A program made the translations under genes and the position numbers. DNA of 64,000 nucleotides from Actinomyces wuliandei (lineage in GTDB: Bacteria > Actinomycetota > Actinomycetes > Actinomycetales > Actinomycetaceae): NCBI RefSeq assembly GCF_004010955.1, contig NZ_CP025227.1, forward strand, positions 1,550,001-1,614,000, written 5' to 3'. Under the pieces are notes generated by a model that did not search any database, was not told the origin of the DNA, and saw only the letters and a list, made by a program, of their open reading frames with translations. Positions 17,611 to 27,884 of the stretch are shown piece by piece (position 1 is the first letter of the stretch; each line of letters opens with the position of its first letter).

Positions 17611-18710
17611 GGCTGCCTTCTCCTCTTCTTGGGCTGGGCGGAGACGCCACGGTGGTACCCCGGCCTCAGGGGCGAGGCAGCAGGCGCGGACACCAGGGTG
17701 GCAAGAGCCTCGGGGTCGTCACCAGCCTCCTCAACACGCCGTTGACGGGCGGCGGCGACCCGTTTGGCCTGGGACCTGACGGCTTTCTCCCGTGAGCGCA
17801 GGTCCACCAGAAGCGGTGTGGCCAGGAAGAGCGAGGACAGCGTCCCCGCGATCATACCGATGAACAGTGTCAGGGCGATGTCGCTGAGAGTTCCCGCTCC
17901 CAGGACGAGCGTGCCGACCACGAGCAGGGATGCCACCGGCAGCACACCGACGACCGAGGTGTTGAGCGAGCGGACAAAGCTCTGGTTGACAGCCAGGTTC
18001 GCGAGCTCGGCGTAGGTCGAGCGGGTCTGAGACTCGAACCCCTCCGTGTTCTCCCTGACCTTGTCGAAGACGACGACGGTGTCGTACAGGGAGTACCCCA
18101 GGATGGTGAGGACACCGATAATGGTGGCGGGAGTGACCTCAAAGCGGGACAGTGCGTAGACGCCGATGGTGACGACGACGTCGTGCACCAGGGCCACCAG
18201 TGCTGCCAGAGCCATCTTCCAGGTCCGGAAGTAGGCCCATATCAGCAGGGTCACCAGGAGGAAGAACATGAGGAGGCCCCTGACGGCCCTGGTAGTGACG
18301 TCGGAGGACCAGGTGGGGCCGATCGTCGTGGCGGCCACGTCGGCAGGCTCCACCCCGTAGGCGCTGGCGAGGTCAGCCGAGACCGCGTCCAGCTGGCTCT
18401 TGCTCAGCTCAGTGGTCTGGATGCGCACCGAGGAGGAGCCCATTGTCGTCACCGACGTCCCGGTGGTCAGGCCGTTGTCGCTCATGACCTCGTCCGCAGG
18501 GCCTACCTGCGGGCTGGGCAGGCCGGTGACGGTCAGCTCCGAGCCGCCCCTGAAGTCGATCCCGGGGGTCAGGCCCACGGTGGCCAGCAGGACCGCCGAC
18601 CCCACGACGATGAGGGCCGCGAGAGTGTACCAGGTGCGCCTCCTGCCGACGAAGGGGATGGAGGTCCTGCCGGAGTAGAGCTCGTTACCGAGACTGGCCA
18701 GAGACATCAT
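17607..18710 (-). CDS. secF: Protein translocase subunit SecF
   Basis: A 367-residue polytopic membrane protein that works with SecD and YajC to drive late steps of Sec export using the proton motive force. It has a first transmembrane helix, the GIDFRGGSELTV motif of the periplasmic P1-like domain, then five C-terminal helices with the SYSLYDTVVVFDKVREN-type signature (seen as GYSLYDTVVVFDKVREN). The tail is basic. It overlaps secD (4 bp) and apt (4 bp). Confidence 0.96.
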   Translation of the reverse strand: MMSLASLGNELYSGRTSIPFVGRRRTWYTLAALIVVGSAVLLATVGLTPGIDFRGGSELTVTGLPSPQVGPADEVMSDNGLTTGTSVTTMGSSSVRIQTTELSKSQLDAVSADLASAYGVEPADVAATTIGPTWSSDVTTRAVRGLLMFFLLVTLLIWAYFRTWKMALAALVALVHDVVVTIGVYALSRFEVTPATIIGVLTILGYSLYDTVVVFDKVRENTEGFESQTRSTYAELANLAVNQSFVRSLNTSVVGVLPVASLLVVGTLVLGAGTLSDIALTLFIGMIAGTLSSLFLATPLLVDLRSREKAVRSQAKRVAAARQRRVEEAGDDPEALATLVSAPAASPLRPGYHRGVSAQPKKRRRQP

Positions 18711-20665
18711 TTGGCCTCACCGTCCTTTGTCCCTGCGAGAGCGTCATGGGCCTCGCCATCGGTACCGGCACCCGCGTCGTCAGCCACGGCCCGGTGGGCG
18801 GTGCTGCGGGCCTCGGCCTTGCGACGTGCCAGGGATCTCGTGACGCCCCGGGCGAGTGCCTCACGCCCGCGGCCGTAGGCCGAGACCGAGGTCGCCCCCA
18901 GGCGCTCGGGGTCAAGCCCGGAGAGCCGGTGGCCCTCGCTGAAGAAGCGGAATCGCAGGAGCCACTCCATAAAGGGGTGGGTGAACAGGACGATGACCGC
19001 GAGGTCGACCACCGTGGTCACCCCCAGGGTGAAGGCGAATCCCTGGACCCCGCCCACGGCCAGGAAGTACAGCACCACTGCAGCCAGGATGTTGACGGTG
19101 TCGGAGACGATAACTGTGCGCCGGGCGTGCTTCCACCCCTCGTCAACGGCCGTGGCCAGGGTGCGGCCCTGGCGTGCCTCGTCACGGACTCGCTCAAAGT
19201 AGATGATGAAGGAGTCCACTGTGACGCCGATGGCGATAATCAGTCCGGCCACGCCGGCCAGTGAGAGCCGGTAGCCCATCCCCCAGCTCAGAAGCGCGAT
19301 GACCAGGTAGGTGACGGCTGCCGCCACCAGCAGGGAGGAGAGGGCGACAACCATGAGCCCGCGGTACTGCCAGGCCAGGTAGACAATGATGAGGATGAAG
19401 CCGATGAGTCCTGCGATGAGGCCGTTGCGCAGCTGCTCCGTCCCCAGGGTCGCCGAGACCTGCTGCTCGGACTGGACGGTGAAGCTCAGGGGCAGGGACC
19501 CGAAGGACAGCTGGTTGGCCAGCGTGGCTGCCTGGTCCTGGGTGAAGTCGCCGGTGATCTGGACCCTGCCGTCGGTGATCGCGGAGGTGACCTCCGCGTT
19601 GAATCCCGAGGCCATGATGGTCAGGCCGTCCAGGACGATTGCGAACTGTGCCTTTTCCGCGTCGGTGCTCGGTGAGCCGTCGGCGGACACCGATGCAGTG
19701 TCGCGGTAGCCGATGAGCCGTCCCGAGAGGTCCGAGAAGGCCTGAGTCCCTTCGGAGTTGAACTCCAGGGACACCACCCAGTTGCTCGTGGTCGAGCCCT
19801 GGCTGGTGGTCTCCAGGCCGGAGACGGCGTTGGACAGCTCGGTGCCCGCGATCTCTGCCGGCCCCAGGACATAGGCTCCGGGAGAGCCGTCCCTGGAGCA
19901 GGAGACCACGGCGACAGAGGGGTCCTGCGTCTCCCCGGTGAGGTTGTCCGCCTGGGTGCAGTCCGTCATGTACGCCTCGTAGAGCAGCTGCTCACTGATC
20001 CAGGAGTCGGAGGAGGCGTCCTGCGAGGTCTCGGGAAGGGGGTCCGAGGAGATCGTGCCGTCTCCGTCCACGTCGGCATAGCTCGTGGCGACCTCCTCCG
20101 CAGTGACGGTGGTGGCCTCCGGCGTCGGCTCCTGCCCGCCCTCCTCGGGAGCGGCGCTCTCCTCAGCGCTAGCGGTGCTGCCCTGGCTGGCAGCGGCCTG
20201 CTGGTTCTGCGCCTGGGCCATCAGGTGGGCATTATACTGAATGGCCCTGATCACCGGGCGAAAGTACATGACCGCAGAGGTGCGGACGAGCTCGAGGGTC
20301 TGCTCGTCAGGCGCACCAGGCAGGGAGACCACGATGTTTTGCCCGCCCTGGCGAGAGATCTGAGCCTCTGAGACCCCGGAGGCGTCCACCCTCTGACGGA
20401 TGACGTCGATCGCCTGGTCCACGTCGGAGTCCGTGACCTGTGAGCCGTCGGTCGTCGTGGGGGTCAGGATGATCTGGGTGCCCCCCTCGAGGTCGAGGGC
20501 CAGGCCCGGGGTCATGGAGGTCCACCCTCTCACCGCCCCCACCGCCAGCATGCCGAAGCCGACCACAATGACAAGGACAACCATGAGAAGACGACGCCCC
20601 GGACGTCTGCGCTGCTTTCTGGACACCTGGCCCCTTCCTGGTGAGTACTCCGGTCCCGCCGACAC
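18707..20665 (-). CDS. secD: Protein translocase subunit SecD
   Basis: A 652-residue membrane partner of SecF. After the first helix come GLALDLEGGTQIIL and VIRQRVDASGVSEAQISRQG, both SecD signatures. The periplasmic domain carries a low-complexity Gln/Ala/Glu/Ser-rich insert around residues 150-200, common in actinobacterial SecD. Five C-terminal helices include the IGVTVDSFIIYFERVRDE motif. GTG is the start. The stop overlaps secF by 4 bp, and yajC lies 35 bp upstream on the same strand. Confidence 0.96.
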   Translation of the reverse strand: MSAGPEYSPGRGQVSRKQRRRPGRRLLMVVLVIVVGFGMLAVGAVRGWTSMTPGLALDLEGGTQIILTPTTTDGSQVTDSDVDQAIDVIRQRVDASGVSEAQISRQGGQNIVVSLPGAPDEQTLELVRTSAVMYFRPVIRAIQYNAHLMAQAQNQQAAASQGSTASAEESAAPEEGGQEPTPEATTVTAEEVATSYADVDGDGTISSDPLPETSQDASSDSWISEQLLYEAYMTDCTQADNLTGETQDPSVAVVSCSRDGSPGAYVLGPAEIAGTELSNAVSGLETTSQGSTTSNWVVSLEFNSEGTQAFSDLSGRLIGYRDTASVSADGSPSTDAEKAQFAIVLDGLTIMASGFNAEVTSAITDGRVQITGDFTQDQAATLANQLSFGSLPLSFTVQSEQQVSATLGTEQLRNGLIAGLIGFILIIVYLAWQYRGLMVVALSSLLVAAAVTYLVIALLSWGMGYRLSLAGVAGLIIAIGVTVDSFIIYFERVRDEARQGRTLATAVDEGWKHARRTVIVSDTVNILAAVVLYFLAVGGVQGFAFTLGVTTVVDLAVIVLFTHPFMEWLLRFRFFSEGHRLSGLDPERLGATSVSAYGRGREALARGVTRSLARRKAEARSTAHRAVADDAGAGTDGEAHDALAGTKDGEAK

Positions 20666-20700
20666 CTGTCAGCCGAGGTAGTCACGTCTCGGGTACGGTC

Positions 20701-21153
20701 TCAGGACCGTGGCTCCCGCTGGCCCCCGGCCGTGTCGGCCTCCTCACCACTGTCGTCAGCCTCCTCATGGACCTCCGCGTCCTCCGCACCAGCCTCCGCG
20801 TCTCTGCCGGGGACGGTGCCACCGGCCTCGCCTCCGTCCTGGTCCAGCTGCTCGCCCTCAGGCTCGTCGTCCTCGTCCACGGAGGCGAAGGGAGGCTCCT
20901 CGGCACCGACGATGGAGCGCTTGGCCCACAGCGTCTCGTCGCCCAGAGGTGTGGCGAGGGTGACGACGTCCCCGTCGGCCTCGACGACCCTGCCGTAGAA
21001 GCCGGCTGTCGTACGCACCCAGGTTCCAGGAACGAGAGCCTCCTCGGTGCGCCGTGCCTGCTCGTCAGCCATTCTCTGCTGCTGCCTGCGGCCAAGCACA
21101 GAGAACAGCCAGAAGACCCCCATCATGACAACAAGCATGAAGATCAGTTCCAC
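20701..21153 (-). CDS. yajC: Preprotein translocase subunit YajC
   Basis: A 150-residue single-pass membrane protein. An N-terminal hydrophobic helix (LIFMLVVMMGVFWLFSV) is followed by the basic QQQRMADEQARR stretch and the YajC domain (PGTWVRTTAGFYGRVVEADGD). The C-terminal 50 residues are acidic, Glu/Asp/Gly-rich and probably disordered. The GTG start has GGGAGG 5 nt upstream. It precedes secD in the operon. Confidence 0.93.
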   Translation of the reverse strand: MELIFMLVVMMGVFWLFSVLGRRQQQRMADEQARRTEEALVPGTWVRTTAGFYGRVVEADGDVVTLATPLGDETLWAKRSIVGAEEPPFASVDEDDEPEGEQLDQDGGEAGGTVPGRDAEAGAEDAEVHEEADDSGEEADTAGGQREPRS

Positions 21154-21314
21154 GACAGCCTCCCCGTATCGCGATCAGGACCTGTCCCTGGCACAGGCCA
21201 ACGGGGGGAGTCTAGGACACCTCGTCCTGGACACCAGTGCCTTCGGGCGAGGGCTTAGGCACATCTGCTGTCCCGCTCCAGAGCCGGACCGCACCCGGGT
21301 GCGTACAGACTGAC

Positions 21315-21330
21315 GGCCGCAGAGGCGGCC
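21315..21330 (-). terminator. Possible terminator hairpin after ruvB
   Basis: GGCCGC-AGAG-GCGGCC forms a 6-bp perfect stem 31 nt after the ruvB stop. It is followed on the minus strand by a moderately T-rich GTCAGTCTGT. A second palindrome (GCACCCGGGTGC) lies just beyond it. The U-tract is weak. Confidence 0.4.
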
Positions 21331-21361
21331 CTCCCCCTGTGCTTCTGGGCCGGGCAGCACT

Positions 21362-22405
21362 CTAGCCGAACAGCGTCCCCTCGGCAGGGGGCACCAGCCC
21401 CAGGTGCTCGTAGGCAGCAGACGTCGCCGCACGGCCACGAGGGGTGCGCACCATCAGGCCCTCCCGCACCAGGTAGGGCTCCGCGACGGTCTCAACCGTC
21501 TCCGGCTCCTCCCCCACGCTGACCGCCAGGGTAGCCAGCCCGACGGGACCGCCGCCAAAGCGGGTGCACAAGGCGTGCAGCACCTGACGATCCAGGCGGT
21601 CCAGCCCCAGGGCGTCAACCTCGAAGACCTCCAGGGCGCTGCGAGCCGCCGACAGGTCCAGCCGACCGGGAGCACCGTGGACCTCCGCCCAGTCCTGCAC
21701 CCGTCGCAGGAGGCGGTTGGCCACCCGTGGTGTGCCCCGGGACCGGCGGGCCAGCTCGTCCGCAGCCTCCTCCTCCAGGTGAACACCTAGCAGGCCGGCA
21801 CTGCGCCGCAGGATGCGGGTCAGGTCGCCGGGCCCGTAGAAGTCCAGGTGGCCGGTAAACCCGAAGCGGTCACGCAGGGGAGCAGGAAGCAGCCCAGCAC
21901 GCGTGGTCGCCCCGACCACGGTGAAGGGAGGCAGCGACAGGGGGATGGAGGTGGCACCGGGTCCCTTACCCACCACGATATCGACCCGGAAGTCCTCCAT
22001 AGCCAGGTAGAGCATCTCCTCGGCGGTCCGTGCCAGACGGTGGATCTCGTCGATGAAGAGGACGTCGCCCTCCTCCAGGGAGGACAGGACCGCCGCCAGG
22101 TCGCCAGCGTGCTGGATCGCAGGTCCCGACGTCAGCCGCAGGGCACCGTCGACCTCGTTGGCAATGATCATGGCCAGGGTGGTCTTCCCCAGGCCAGGGG
22201 GGCCGGACAGCAGCACGTGGTCAGCCGTGACACCGCGGGCCAGCGCAGAGCGCAGTACCACGGAGAGCTGGCCACGCACCACCTCCTGGCCCGTGAAGTC
22301 CTCCAGTCTTCGTGGCCTCAGCGCCGCCTCGGCGGCACGCTCGAGCTCGTCAGCCGCCCCCGCCACCAGCCGCTGGTCGCCACCGACCGCACCGCTGTCA
22401 CCCAC
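21362..22405 (-). CDS. ruvB: Holliday junction branch-migration ATPase RuvB
   Basis: A 347-residue AAA+ motor that, with RuvA, drives branch migration of Holliday junctions. Walker A is GPPGLGKT at residues 68-75. Walker B is in [10 protein letters not shown], sensor 1 is [10 protein letters not shown], and the C-terminal winged helix contains RTPRGRAAT. The start overlaps the ruvA stop by 8 bp, completing a ruvC-ruvA-ruvB operon. Confidence 0.97.
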   Translation of the reverse strand: MGDSGAVGGDQRLVAGAADELERAAEAALRPRRLEDFTGQEVVRGQLSVVLRSALARGVTADHVLLSGPPGLGKTTLAMIIANEVDGALRLTSGPAIQHAGDLAAVLSSLEEGDVLFIDEIHRLARTAEEMLYLAMEDFRVDIVVGKGPGATSIPLSLPPFTVVGATTRAGLLPAPLRDRFGFTGHLDFYGPGDLTRILRRSAGLLGVHLEEEAADELARRSRGTPRVANRLLRRVQDWAEVHGAPGRLDLSAARSALEVFEVDALGLDRLDRQVLHALCTRFGGGPVGLATLAVSVGEEPETVETVAEPYLVREGLMVRTPRGRAATSAAYEHLGLVPPAEGTLFG

Positions 22406-23036
22406 GCCGGGAACCTCCCAGCCACCTCAGGCTCGCCCGGAGAAGGGCTGCCACGTCAACGGCCTGCCCGGGGGCTGCGGCGGTCTCCGCCTCCACGGCG
22501 CTGACCGCCTCGCGAGCGGTCGCCTCGTTCCAGCCCAGCTGGACCAGGGCGGCCACCACGTCGGGGCTGGGCTCGCCGGAGACCGCGACCACCTGGTCGT
22601 CCAGGCCGCCACCAGGCACGGAGACCTCCCCGGCGGCAGGACCCAGTCTGTCACCGACGTCGATGATGACCCGCTGCGCCCCCTTGGGACCTAGGCCGGG
22701 GACCCTCCTGAGAGCAGCCACGTCCTGGTCCGCCACAGCCCTGCGCAGCGCGTCAGGGGTGTGGACAGCCAGCATCGCCAGGGCCAGCCTGGGCCCGACC
22801 CCGCGCACCCCCATGAGCACACGGAAGCAGTCACGCTCGTCGGCGTCGATGAAGGCGTAGAGAGTCAGGGAGTCCTCCCGCACCACCAGCTCGGTGTGCA
22901 CCAGGGTCTCCCTGCCCACCTTGAGAGAGGACAGGGTGGTGGGCGTGGCCTGCACGCTCATCCCCACGCCACCAGTCTCGATTACGGCACCCGTCAGGGA
23001 GATGTCAAGGACGGCACCGCGCAGTGAGGCAATCAT
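22398..23036 (-). CDS. ruvA: Holliday junction DNA helicase subunit RuvA
   Basis: About 212 residues that tetramerise on four-way junctions and load RuvB. The canonical N-terminus MIASLRG fixes the start at 23036 although the frame is open further upstream. The OB-fold domain, the helix-hairpin-helix pair ([15 protein letters not shown] and [15 protein letters not shown]) and a separate C-terminal RuvB-binding domain are all present, with a longer, Gly/Pro-rich linker than in E. coli. Confidence 0.96.
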   Translation of the reverse strand: MIASLRGAVLDISLTGAVIETGGVGMSVQATPTTLSSLKVGRETLVHTELVVREDSLTLYAFIDADERDCFRVLMGVRGVGPRLALAMLAVHTPDALRRAVADQDVAALRRVPGLGPKGAQRVIIDVGDRLGPAAGEVSVPGGGLDDQVVAVSGEPSPDVVAALVQLGWNEATAREAVSAVEAETAAAPGQAVDVAALLRASLRWLGGSRRG

Positions 23037-23114
23037 GTGTGAGCCCAGCTCCTGTCCACGAGGATCTCGAACACCTGTTCGGAGCATAGCAGGCCGTGCC
23101 CGGGAGGAGCAGGA

Positions 23115-23777
23115 TCACCGCCGCACCCGGCGAGGATCGACCGCACCCGTACGTCGGGCAGCCGCCTGCGCCGCAGCCCACTGGCGCTGCGCCGGGGTGC
23201 GGGCCGACACCCGCACCGCTCCCCCTGCCGAGACCATCTCTCCGGCGTCGTCCGCTCCACCGCCACCACCGCGCCAGCCGTGGCAGATCGCCTGGGCCAG
23301 GGCGTCGGCGGCGTCTGCCGGCTGGGGCGGGGAGCCCAGCCTGAGGATACGCGTCACCATGTGCTGGACCTGGACCTTGTCCGCCCTGCCGGACCCGGTG
23401 ACAGCCGCCTTCGCCTCGCTAGGAGTGTGCTGGGCCACTTCAAGGCCGGCCCGGGCACCCGCGACCATAGCCACGCCGATGACCTGAGCCACCCCGATGA
23501 CGGACCGCAGGTTCTCCTGGGCGAAGACGCGCTCGATGGAGACGACCGAGGGCCCCAGGCGGGCGATCCAGTCCTCAATGGCCTCGGCGACAGCCAGCAG
23601 ACGCTGCTCCGAGCTGCTCTGCGGCGAGGTACGGACAACCCCTACCTCCACCAGCCGCACCCGGCGACGAGGATCGATGTCGACACAGCCCAGGCCGCAG
23701 CGTGTCAGCCCGGGATCGATACCGAGGACCCTCTGCTGAGCCACCAGGGCACGCTGGGAGACCGGCCCCGGGGTCAC
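23115..23777 (-). CDS. ruvC: Crossover junction endodeoxyribonuclease RuvC
   Basis: Holliday junction resolvase. The catalytic site begins with the aspartate of [10 protein letters not shown] (D21). It continues with the glutamate in [10 protein letters not shown] and the acidic/His-region residues of the [13 protein letters not shown] segment. The GTG start has GGAGGA upstream. The last 50 residues are an extra Gly/Arg-rich tail beyond the usual RuvC end. It heads ruvCAB and follows yebC on the same strand. Confidence 0.96.
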   Translation of the reverse strand: MTPGPVSQRALVAQQRVLGIDPGLTRCGLGCVDIDPRRRVRLVEVGVVRTSPQSSSEQRLLAVAEAIEDWIARLGPSVVSIERVFAQENLRSVIGVAQVIGVAMVAGARAGLEVAQHTPSEAKAAVTGSGRADKVQVQHMVTRILRLGSPPQPADAADALAQAICHGWRGGGGGADDAGEMVSAGGAVRVSARTPAQRQWAAAQAAARRTGAVDPRRVRR

Positions 23778-23827
23778 CGGGTCCTCCCGCTGCGTGCCGC
23801 GCGCCCCTCGTCCTCCGGCACGAGCCC

Positions 23828-24592
23828 CTACTCCTCGCCGGAGTCGAGCTCGGCGGCGACCTCGGCAGAGATATCGACGGAGGTAAAGACGTTCTGGACG
23901 TCGTCGGAGTCCTCCAGGGCGTCAACGAGCCGGAGCACCTTGCGGGCGGCCTCCAGGTCCACCTCGACCTTGGTCCCGGCCACGAACTGGACCTCTGCGG
24001 AGTCGTAGTCCATCCCGGCCTGCGTCAGGGCCGTGCGCACGGCGACGATGTCACCCGGCTCGGAGTAGATCTCGAAGGAGTCGCCCGCGTCCTCGACCTC
24101 CTCAGCCCCCGCGTCCAGGACGGCCGCCAGGATGGAGTCCTCATCCACCCCGTCAGCCTTGGCCACCTCGACCACTCCCTTGCGGGCGAAGTTGTAGGCC
24201 ACGGACCCTGGGTCGGCCAGGCTGCCGCCGTTGCGGGAGAAGGCGACACGGACGTCGGAGGCGGCACGGTTGCGGTTGTCAGTGAGGCACTCCACCAGAA
24301 AGGCGACACCGGCGGGCCCGTACCCCTCGTACATGATGGTCTGCCAGTCTGCTCCCCCGGCCTCCTCGCCGCTGCCCCGCCTGACGGCGCGGGTGATGTT
24401 GTCGGCGGGCACGGAGTTCTTCCGGGCCTTCTGGATCGCGTCGTACAGGGTAGGGTTGCCCGCAGGGTCTCCGCCCCCCGTGCGGGCAGCCACCTCGATG
24501 TTCTTGATGAGGCGGGCAAACAGCTTGCCCCGCTTGGCGTCGATCACTGCCTTCTTGTGCTTGGTTGTGGCCCACTTGGAGTGACCTGACAT
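23828..24592 (-). CDS. YebC/PmpR-family transcriptional regulator / translation factor
   Basis: About 254 residues beginning with the family hallmark [25 protein letters not shown]. The frame is open upstream, but this N-terminus and GAGGAG 7 nt before the ATG fix the start. The three-domain YebC fold is recognisable ([43 protein letters not shown]). YebC proteins have been described both as DNA-binding regulators and as ribosome-associated factors easing proline stretches. It lies directly upstream of ruvC, a widely conserved order. Confidence 0.95.
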   Translation of the reverse strand: MSGHSKWATTKHKKAVIDAKRGKLFARLIKNIEVAARTGGGDPAGNPTLYDAIQKARKNSVPADNITRAVRRGSGEEAGGADWQTIMYEGYGPAGVAFLVECLTDNRNRAASDVRVAFSRNGGSLADPGSVAYNFARKGVVEVAKADGVDEDSILAAVLDAGAEEVEDAGDSFEIYSEPGDIVAVRTALTQAGMDYDSAEVQFVAGTKVEVDLEAARKVLRLVDALEDSDDVQNVFTSVDISAEVAAELDSGEE

Positions 24593-24826
24593 GTGCTCTC
24601 CTCGAAAGTTCGTCAGATGGCCGGTACGGCCTGGCGGACGACGGACAGTGCCCCGGGGGGCAGCACCCGCCGCGAAGACGAGGGTATGACGTACCCGGTT
24701 GGCCCCCCGCAACCTCACAGCGGAGGCGACACGGACGCAGCCGTGCGAACCGCGCTGATCCTACCGTCCGGCTCGTCGTCATCCCAAGGCCACAAGACCA
24801 GCGCGAGTCTTCATAAGACGCCCGCC

Positions 24827-25519
24827 CTACCCTCCTGGGCCTGCATTCCCCTCCCGCCCCTCCTGACCGTCCCCACTCGGGTGAGAACCGGGGACAGAAC
24901 CAGTGTCAGCAGGATCGGTGAGATCCACCACCCTGCCGTCCCAGCCGGCACGCAGGTCACGCAGGACGCCGACCAGGCAGACCGGGTAGACCACCTCGCC
25001 CCTGGTCTGCACCTGGGACACCTGAGCCAAGGTCCACCAGCCCACGGAGTCAACGGCATCACGCTCCAGATCGGTCCACCCGTCCCTGCGAACCGCCACC
25101 GGGCCAGGGAGCCTGAGAAGGTAGAAAAGCTCGTGCTGACGGCACGTGACCCGCATGAACCGGAAGACGGCCTCACGCCGGGCGACAGGACCCTCCAGGT
25201 GCTCCTCGCCCACAACCAGCCCGGTCTCCTCGGCTAGCTCACGCACCGCAGCCTGCTCGGGGCCCTCTCCGGGGTGCAGCCCCCCGCCAGGAGTGAAGAC
25301 CCACCGGTGGGAGGGGTCGGCGGTGTCGTGCCCCCTCAGGAGGAGCACCTGCTCCCCGGCAGCCATGACCAGCACCCTGGCAGCACGGCGGCACGGCAGG
25401 CCGTCGGGGCCCAGCCGCCACTCCCGGGAGTCCAGCAGGTCGGTCCAGTCGTGCGGCACCAGGTCCGCGCGGCGACCGTCGGCAGCCAGGGCTCCGGGCG
25501 TCACCGGAGCAGGGCTCAC
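24827..25519 (-). CDS. Nudix hydrolase
   Basis: A 230-residue protein with a complete Nudix box, [24 protein letters not shown], matching GX5EX7REUXEEXGU, preceded by WVFTPGGG. It probably hydrolyses a nucleoside diphosphate linked to another group; the substrate is unknown. It overlaps pdxS by 4 bp and occupies the position where the glutaminase gene pdxT is usually found in actinobacteria. The C-terminal 30 residues are Gly-rich. Confidence 0.9.
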   Translation of the reverse strand: MSPAPVTPGALAADGRRADLVPHDWTDLLDSREWRLGPDGLPCRRAARVLVMAAGEQVLLLRGHDTADPSHRWVFTPGGGLHPGEGPEQAAVRELAEETGLVVGEEHLEGPVARREAVFRFMRVTCRQHELFYLLRLPGPVAVRRDGWTDLERDAVDSVGWWTLAQVSQVQTRGEVVYPVCLVGVLRDLRAGWDGRVVDLTDPADTGSVPGSHPSGDGQEGREGNAGPGG

Positions 25520-26412
25520 CAGCCGCGCTCGGCCAGGCGGTGCGGCGCAGGAAGGTCTGCGGCGCTGGTGCCGACCATGGCCTCACCCAGGCCTCGCGAC
25601 ACCTCGGCAACAGCCGCAGGGTCGTTGAAGTGGGTCGTCGCCTGCACGATGGCGCGGGCGCGCCTGACCGGGTCACCGGACTTGAAGATACCCGAGCCCA
25701 CAAAGACGCCCTCGGCACCCAACTGCATCATCATGGCAGCGTCAGCAGGGGTCGCGACTCCTCCTGCAGTAAACAGGGTCACAGGGAGACGACCGGTCGA
25801 GGCGACCTCAGCCACTAGGTCGTACGGCGCGCCCAGCTCCTTGGCTGCCAGGTAGAGGTCCTCGTCAGGCAGGGCCGCCAGACGGAGGATCTCCTCACGG
25901 ATGGAGCGCATGTGCCTCACCGCGTTGGAGACGTCACCCGTCCCGGCCTCGCCCTTGGAGCGGATCATCGCAGCGCCTTCGGCAACACGGCGCAGCGCCT
26001 CTCCCAGGTTGGTCGCCCCGCAGACGAACGGTACCGTGAATGCCCTCTTGTCAATATGGTGGGAGTAGTCCGCCGGGGTCAGGACCTCGGACTCGTCCAC
26101 GCAGTCGACTCCCAGAGACTGCAGCACCTGAGCCTCGACGAAGTGGCCGATACGGGCCTTGGCCATGACCGGGACGGAGACTGACTCGATGATGGCGCTG
26201 ACGAGCTCGGGATCCGACATGCGGGCCACACCACCCTGCGCCCGGATGTCAGCCGGGACGCGCTCCAGAGCCATGACAGCGACAGCACCGGCGTCCTGGG
26301 CGATGCGCGCCTGCTCAGGGGTGACCACGTCCATAATGACGCCGCCCTTGAGGGACTCGATCATGTCGTTCCTGACGGCTCGGCTGCTGGCAGAGGCAGG
26401 TGCAGCGTTCAT
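25516..26412 (-). CDS. pdxS: Pyridoxal 5'-phosphate synthase subunit PdxS
   Basis: The 298-residue synthase subunit of DXP-independent vitamin B6 synthesis. It condenses ribose 5-phosphate, glyceraldehyde 3-phosphate and ammonia. The barrel is complete and shows [37 protein letters not shown] with the Schiff-base lysine, and the phosphate-binding [12 protein letters not shown]. The ammonia normally comes from PdxT, which is not encoded anywhere in this window. The next gene, overlapping by 4 bp, is a Nudix hydrolase instead. Confidence 0.97.
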   Translation of the reverse strand: MNAAPASASSRAVRNDMIESLKGGVIMDVVTPEQARIAQDAGAVAVMALERVPADIRAQGGVARMSDPELVSAIIESVSVPVMAKARIGHFVEAQVLQSLGVDCVDESEVLTPADYSHHIDKRAFTVPFVCGATNLGEALRRVAEGAAMIRSKGEAGTGDVSNAVRHMRSIREEILRLAALPDEDLYLAAKELGAPYDLVAEVASTGRLPVTLFTAGGVATPADAAMMMQLGAEGVFVGSGIFKSGDPVRRARAIVQATTHFNDPAAVAEVSRGLGEAMVGTSAADLPAPHRLAERGW

Positions 26413-26615
26413 GGTTCTCCTGTTCGCCTGGAAGTGTCACTCTGTCAGGGCACCTGGACGACGTGTCCTCACAGGCCAGGGGCCTCGCAACGCGGCAGCC
26501 AGGTGCAGGCTCCACTCTACCGCAACAATTCCTGGCCCACCCCGGAGGCGTCCCGCTCCTGCCCTGCACCAGGTCTCCCTGCTCACACGCCGCTCTCACG
26601 GCGCTCACACAGGAG

Positions 26616-27884
26616 TCACACAACCCCGAGGAAGACCTGACGACTGGAGGTGATCCGGGTGAGGAGCTCACGCTCCTTGTCGGCAAAGTCGTGGTCGGCG
26701 TGCCCGTCCACCGCCTGCTGACGCAGCTGGGCCAGCTCGGCCGCTCCCTTCTGAAAGCTGCTCATCGCGGTGGTCGCGGCAGGCCCTCGGGTGCGTGCCC
26801 ACCTGCGACCCGCCGATCGCCCCGACCCCGTGGTCAGCATCATGACCTCCTGCGGGGAGAACCATCCCGCACGCCCGTAGTCGTCCAGCCGACGCCTCAT
26901 CGTCATGCGCTCCGCCCAGCGCAGCCACACCACCATTCCGATGCAGGCCAGGAAGAAGGGAACCTCGACAAGAAGGTAGTACTGGGGGGCGGTGGTGACG
27001 ACCCCGTTCCAGAACGCGTGGAGGACGACTGCGGCGACCAGGCCCACCGGGGTCCACCACACCCACGCCAGCCTCGACCGTCTCCGGGCGGAGACCCCGA
27101 TCGCCACCCCGGTGCACGCCGTGAAGGTCACATGGGCGAAGGGTGAGAAGAGGCCACGTACCACGAAGACGAGGAGGAGGTCCTCCCGGTTGGCGACAAA
27201 GTAGAGGATGTTCTCGGCAAAGGCGAAGCCTGCGGCCACCACGGCGGCGTAGACCAGCCCGTCCACGGCGCCGCTGAAGGTACGCCGCCACACCAGGAAG
27301 ATGACGAGCACCCCGAGCCCCTTGGCCGTCTCCTCCGTGATCGGGGCGGACACAACAGCAGCAAGCCCCTCGGCCTCCTGGAGGTCTCCGGTGGCGTCAG
27401 CCACAACTGCCGCGAACACGGAGTTGACCAGCAGCGAGACCGCCGTCGAGACTCCGGCGCCCCACAAGAAGGCCACCAGCAGCATCCTGGCAGGCTCAGG
27501 CTCCCAGCGGTCGATCCAGAAGACCACGGCCAGCACGACGAGCAGGGGGACTGCCGCCAGGAGCACCACCAGGACCAGGTCAGGAGCACTTGACGCGGAC
27601 CTGGAGATCATCCACAGCATCCCTGCCAACCCGGCTGCTCCCAGGAGGGCCAGGACGTAGTAGAGCACCTCGCGCCACCGCGCGGCCTGGAGGCTGGGTG
27701 CTGCGGCGCCGTCGGCTGAGCCGGGCACCCGCCCCCACCCGGGGGGCCCGGTGCCAGCAGCCTGCCCGGGACCCGCGCTCCCCGCCGGAGCACCCGGGGT
27801 CCCTGACAGGCCTGGATGGTCTGCGCCAGGGCGCCGGTAGCCGCTGCGGGGAGCCCAGGACCGGCTAGGCGGAGGGACTGTCAT
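26616..27884 (-). CDS. PrsW-family intramembrane metalloprotease
   Basis: A 422-residue polytopic membrane protein. After a Pro/Gly-rich cytoplasmic N-terminus come about eight hydrophobic helices. They carry the PrsW signatures EETAK near residue 187, FAENILYF, and histidines in the later helices (HVTFTACTG, HAFWNG). PrsW-type proteases cut membrane-bound anti-sigma factors, but the substrate here is unknown. The start overlaps the upstream conserved protein gene by 4 bp. Confidence 0.85.
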   Translation of the reverse strand: MTVPPPSRSWAPRSGYRRPGADHPGLSGTPGAPAGSAGPGQAAGTGPPGWGRVPGSADGAAAPSLQAARWREVLYYVLALLGAAGLAGMLWMISRSASSAPDLVLVVLLAAVPLLVVLAVVFWIDRWEPEPARMLLVAFLWGAGVSTAVSLLVNSVFAAVVADATGDLQEAEGLAAVVSAPITEETAKGLGVLVIFLVWRRTFSGAVDGLVYAAVVAAGFAFAENILYFVANREDLLLVFVVRGLFSPFAHVTFTACTGVAIGVSARRRSRLAWVWWTPVGLVAAVVLHAFWNGVVTTAPQYYLLVEVPFFLACIGMVVWLRWAERMTMRRRLDDYGRAGWFSPQEVMMLTTGSGRSAGRRWARTRGPAATTAMSSFQKGAAELAQLRQQAVDGHADHDFADKERELLTRITSSRQVFLGVV

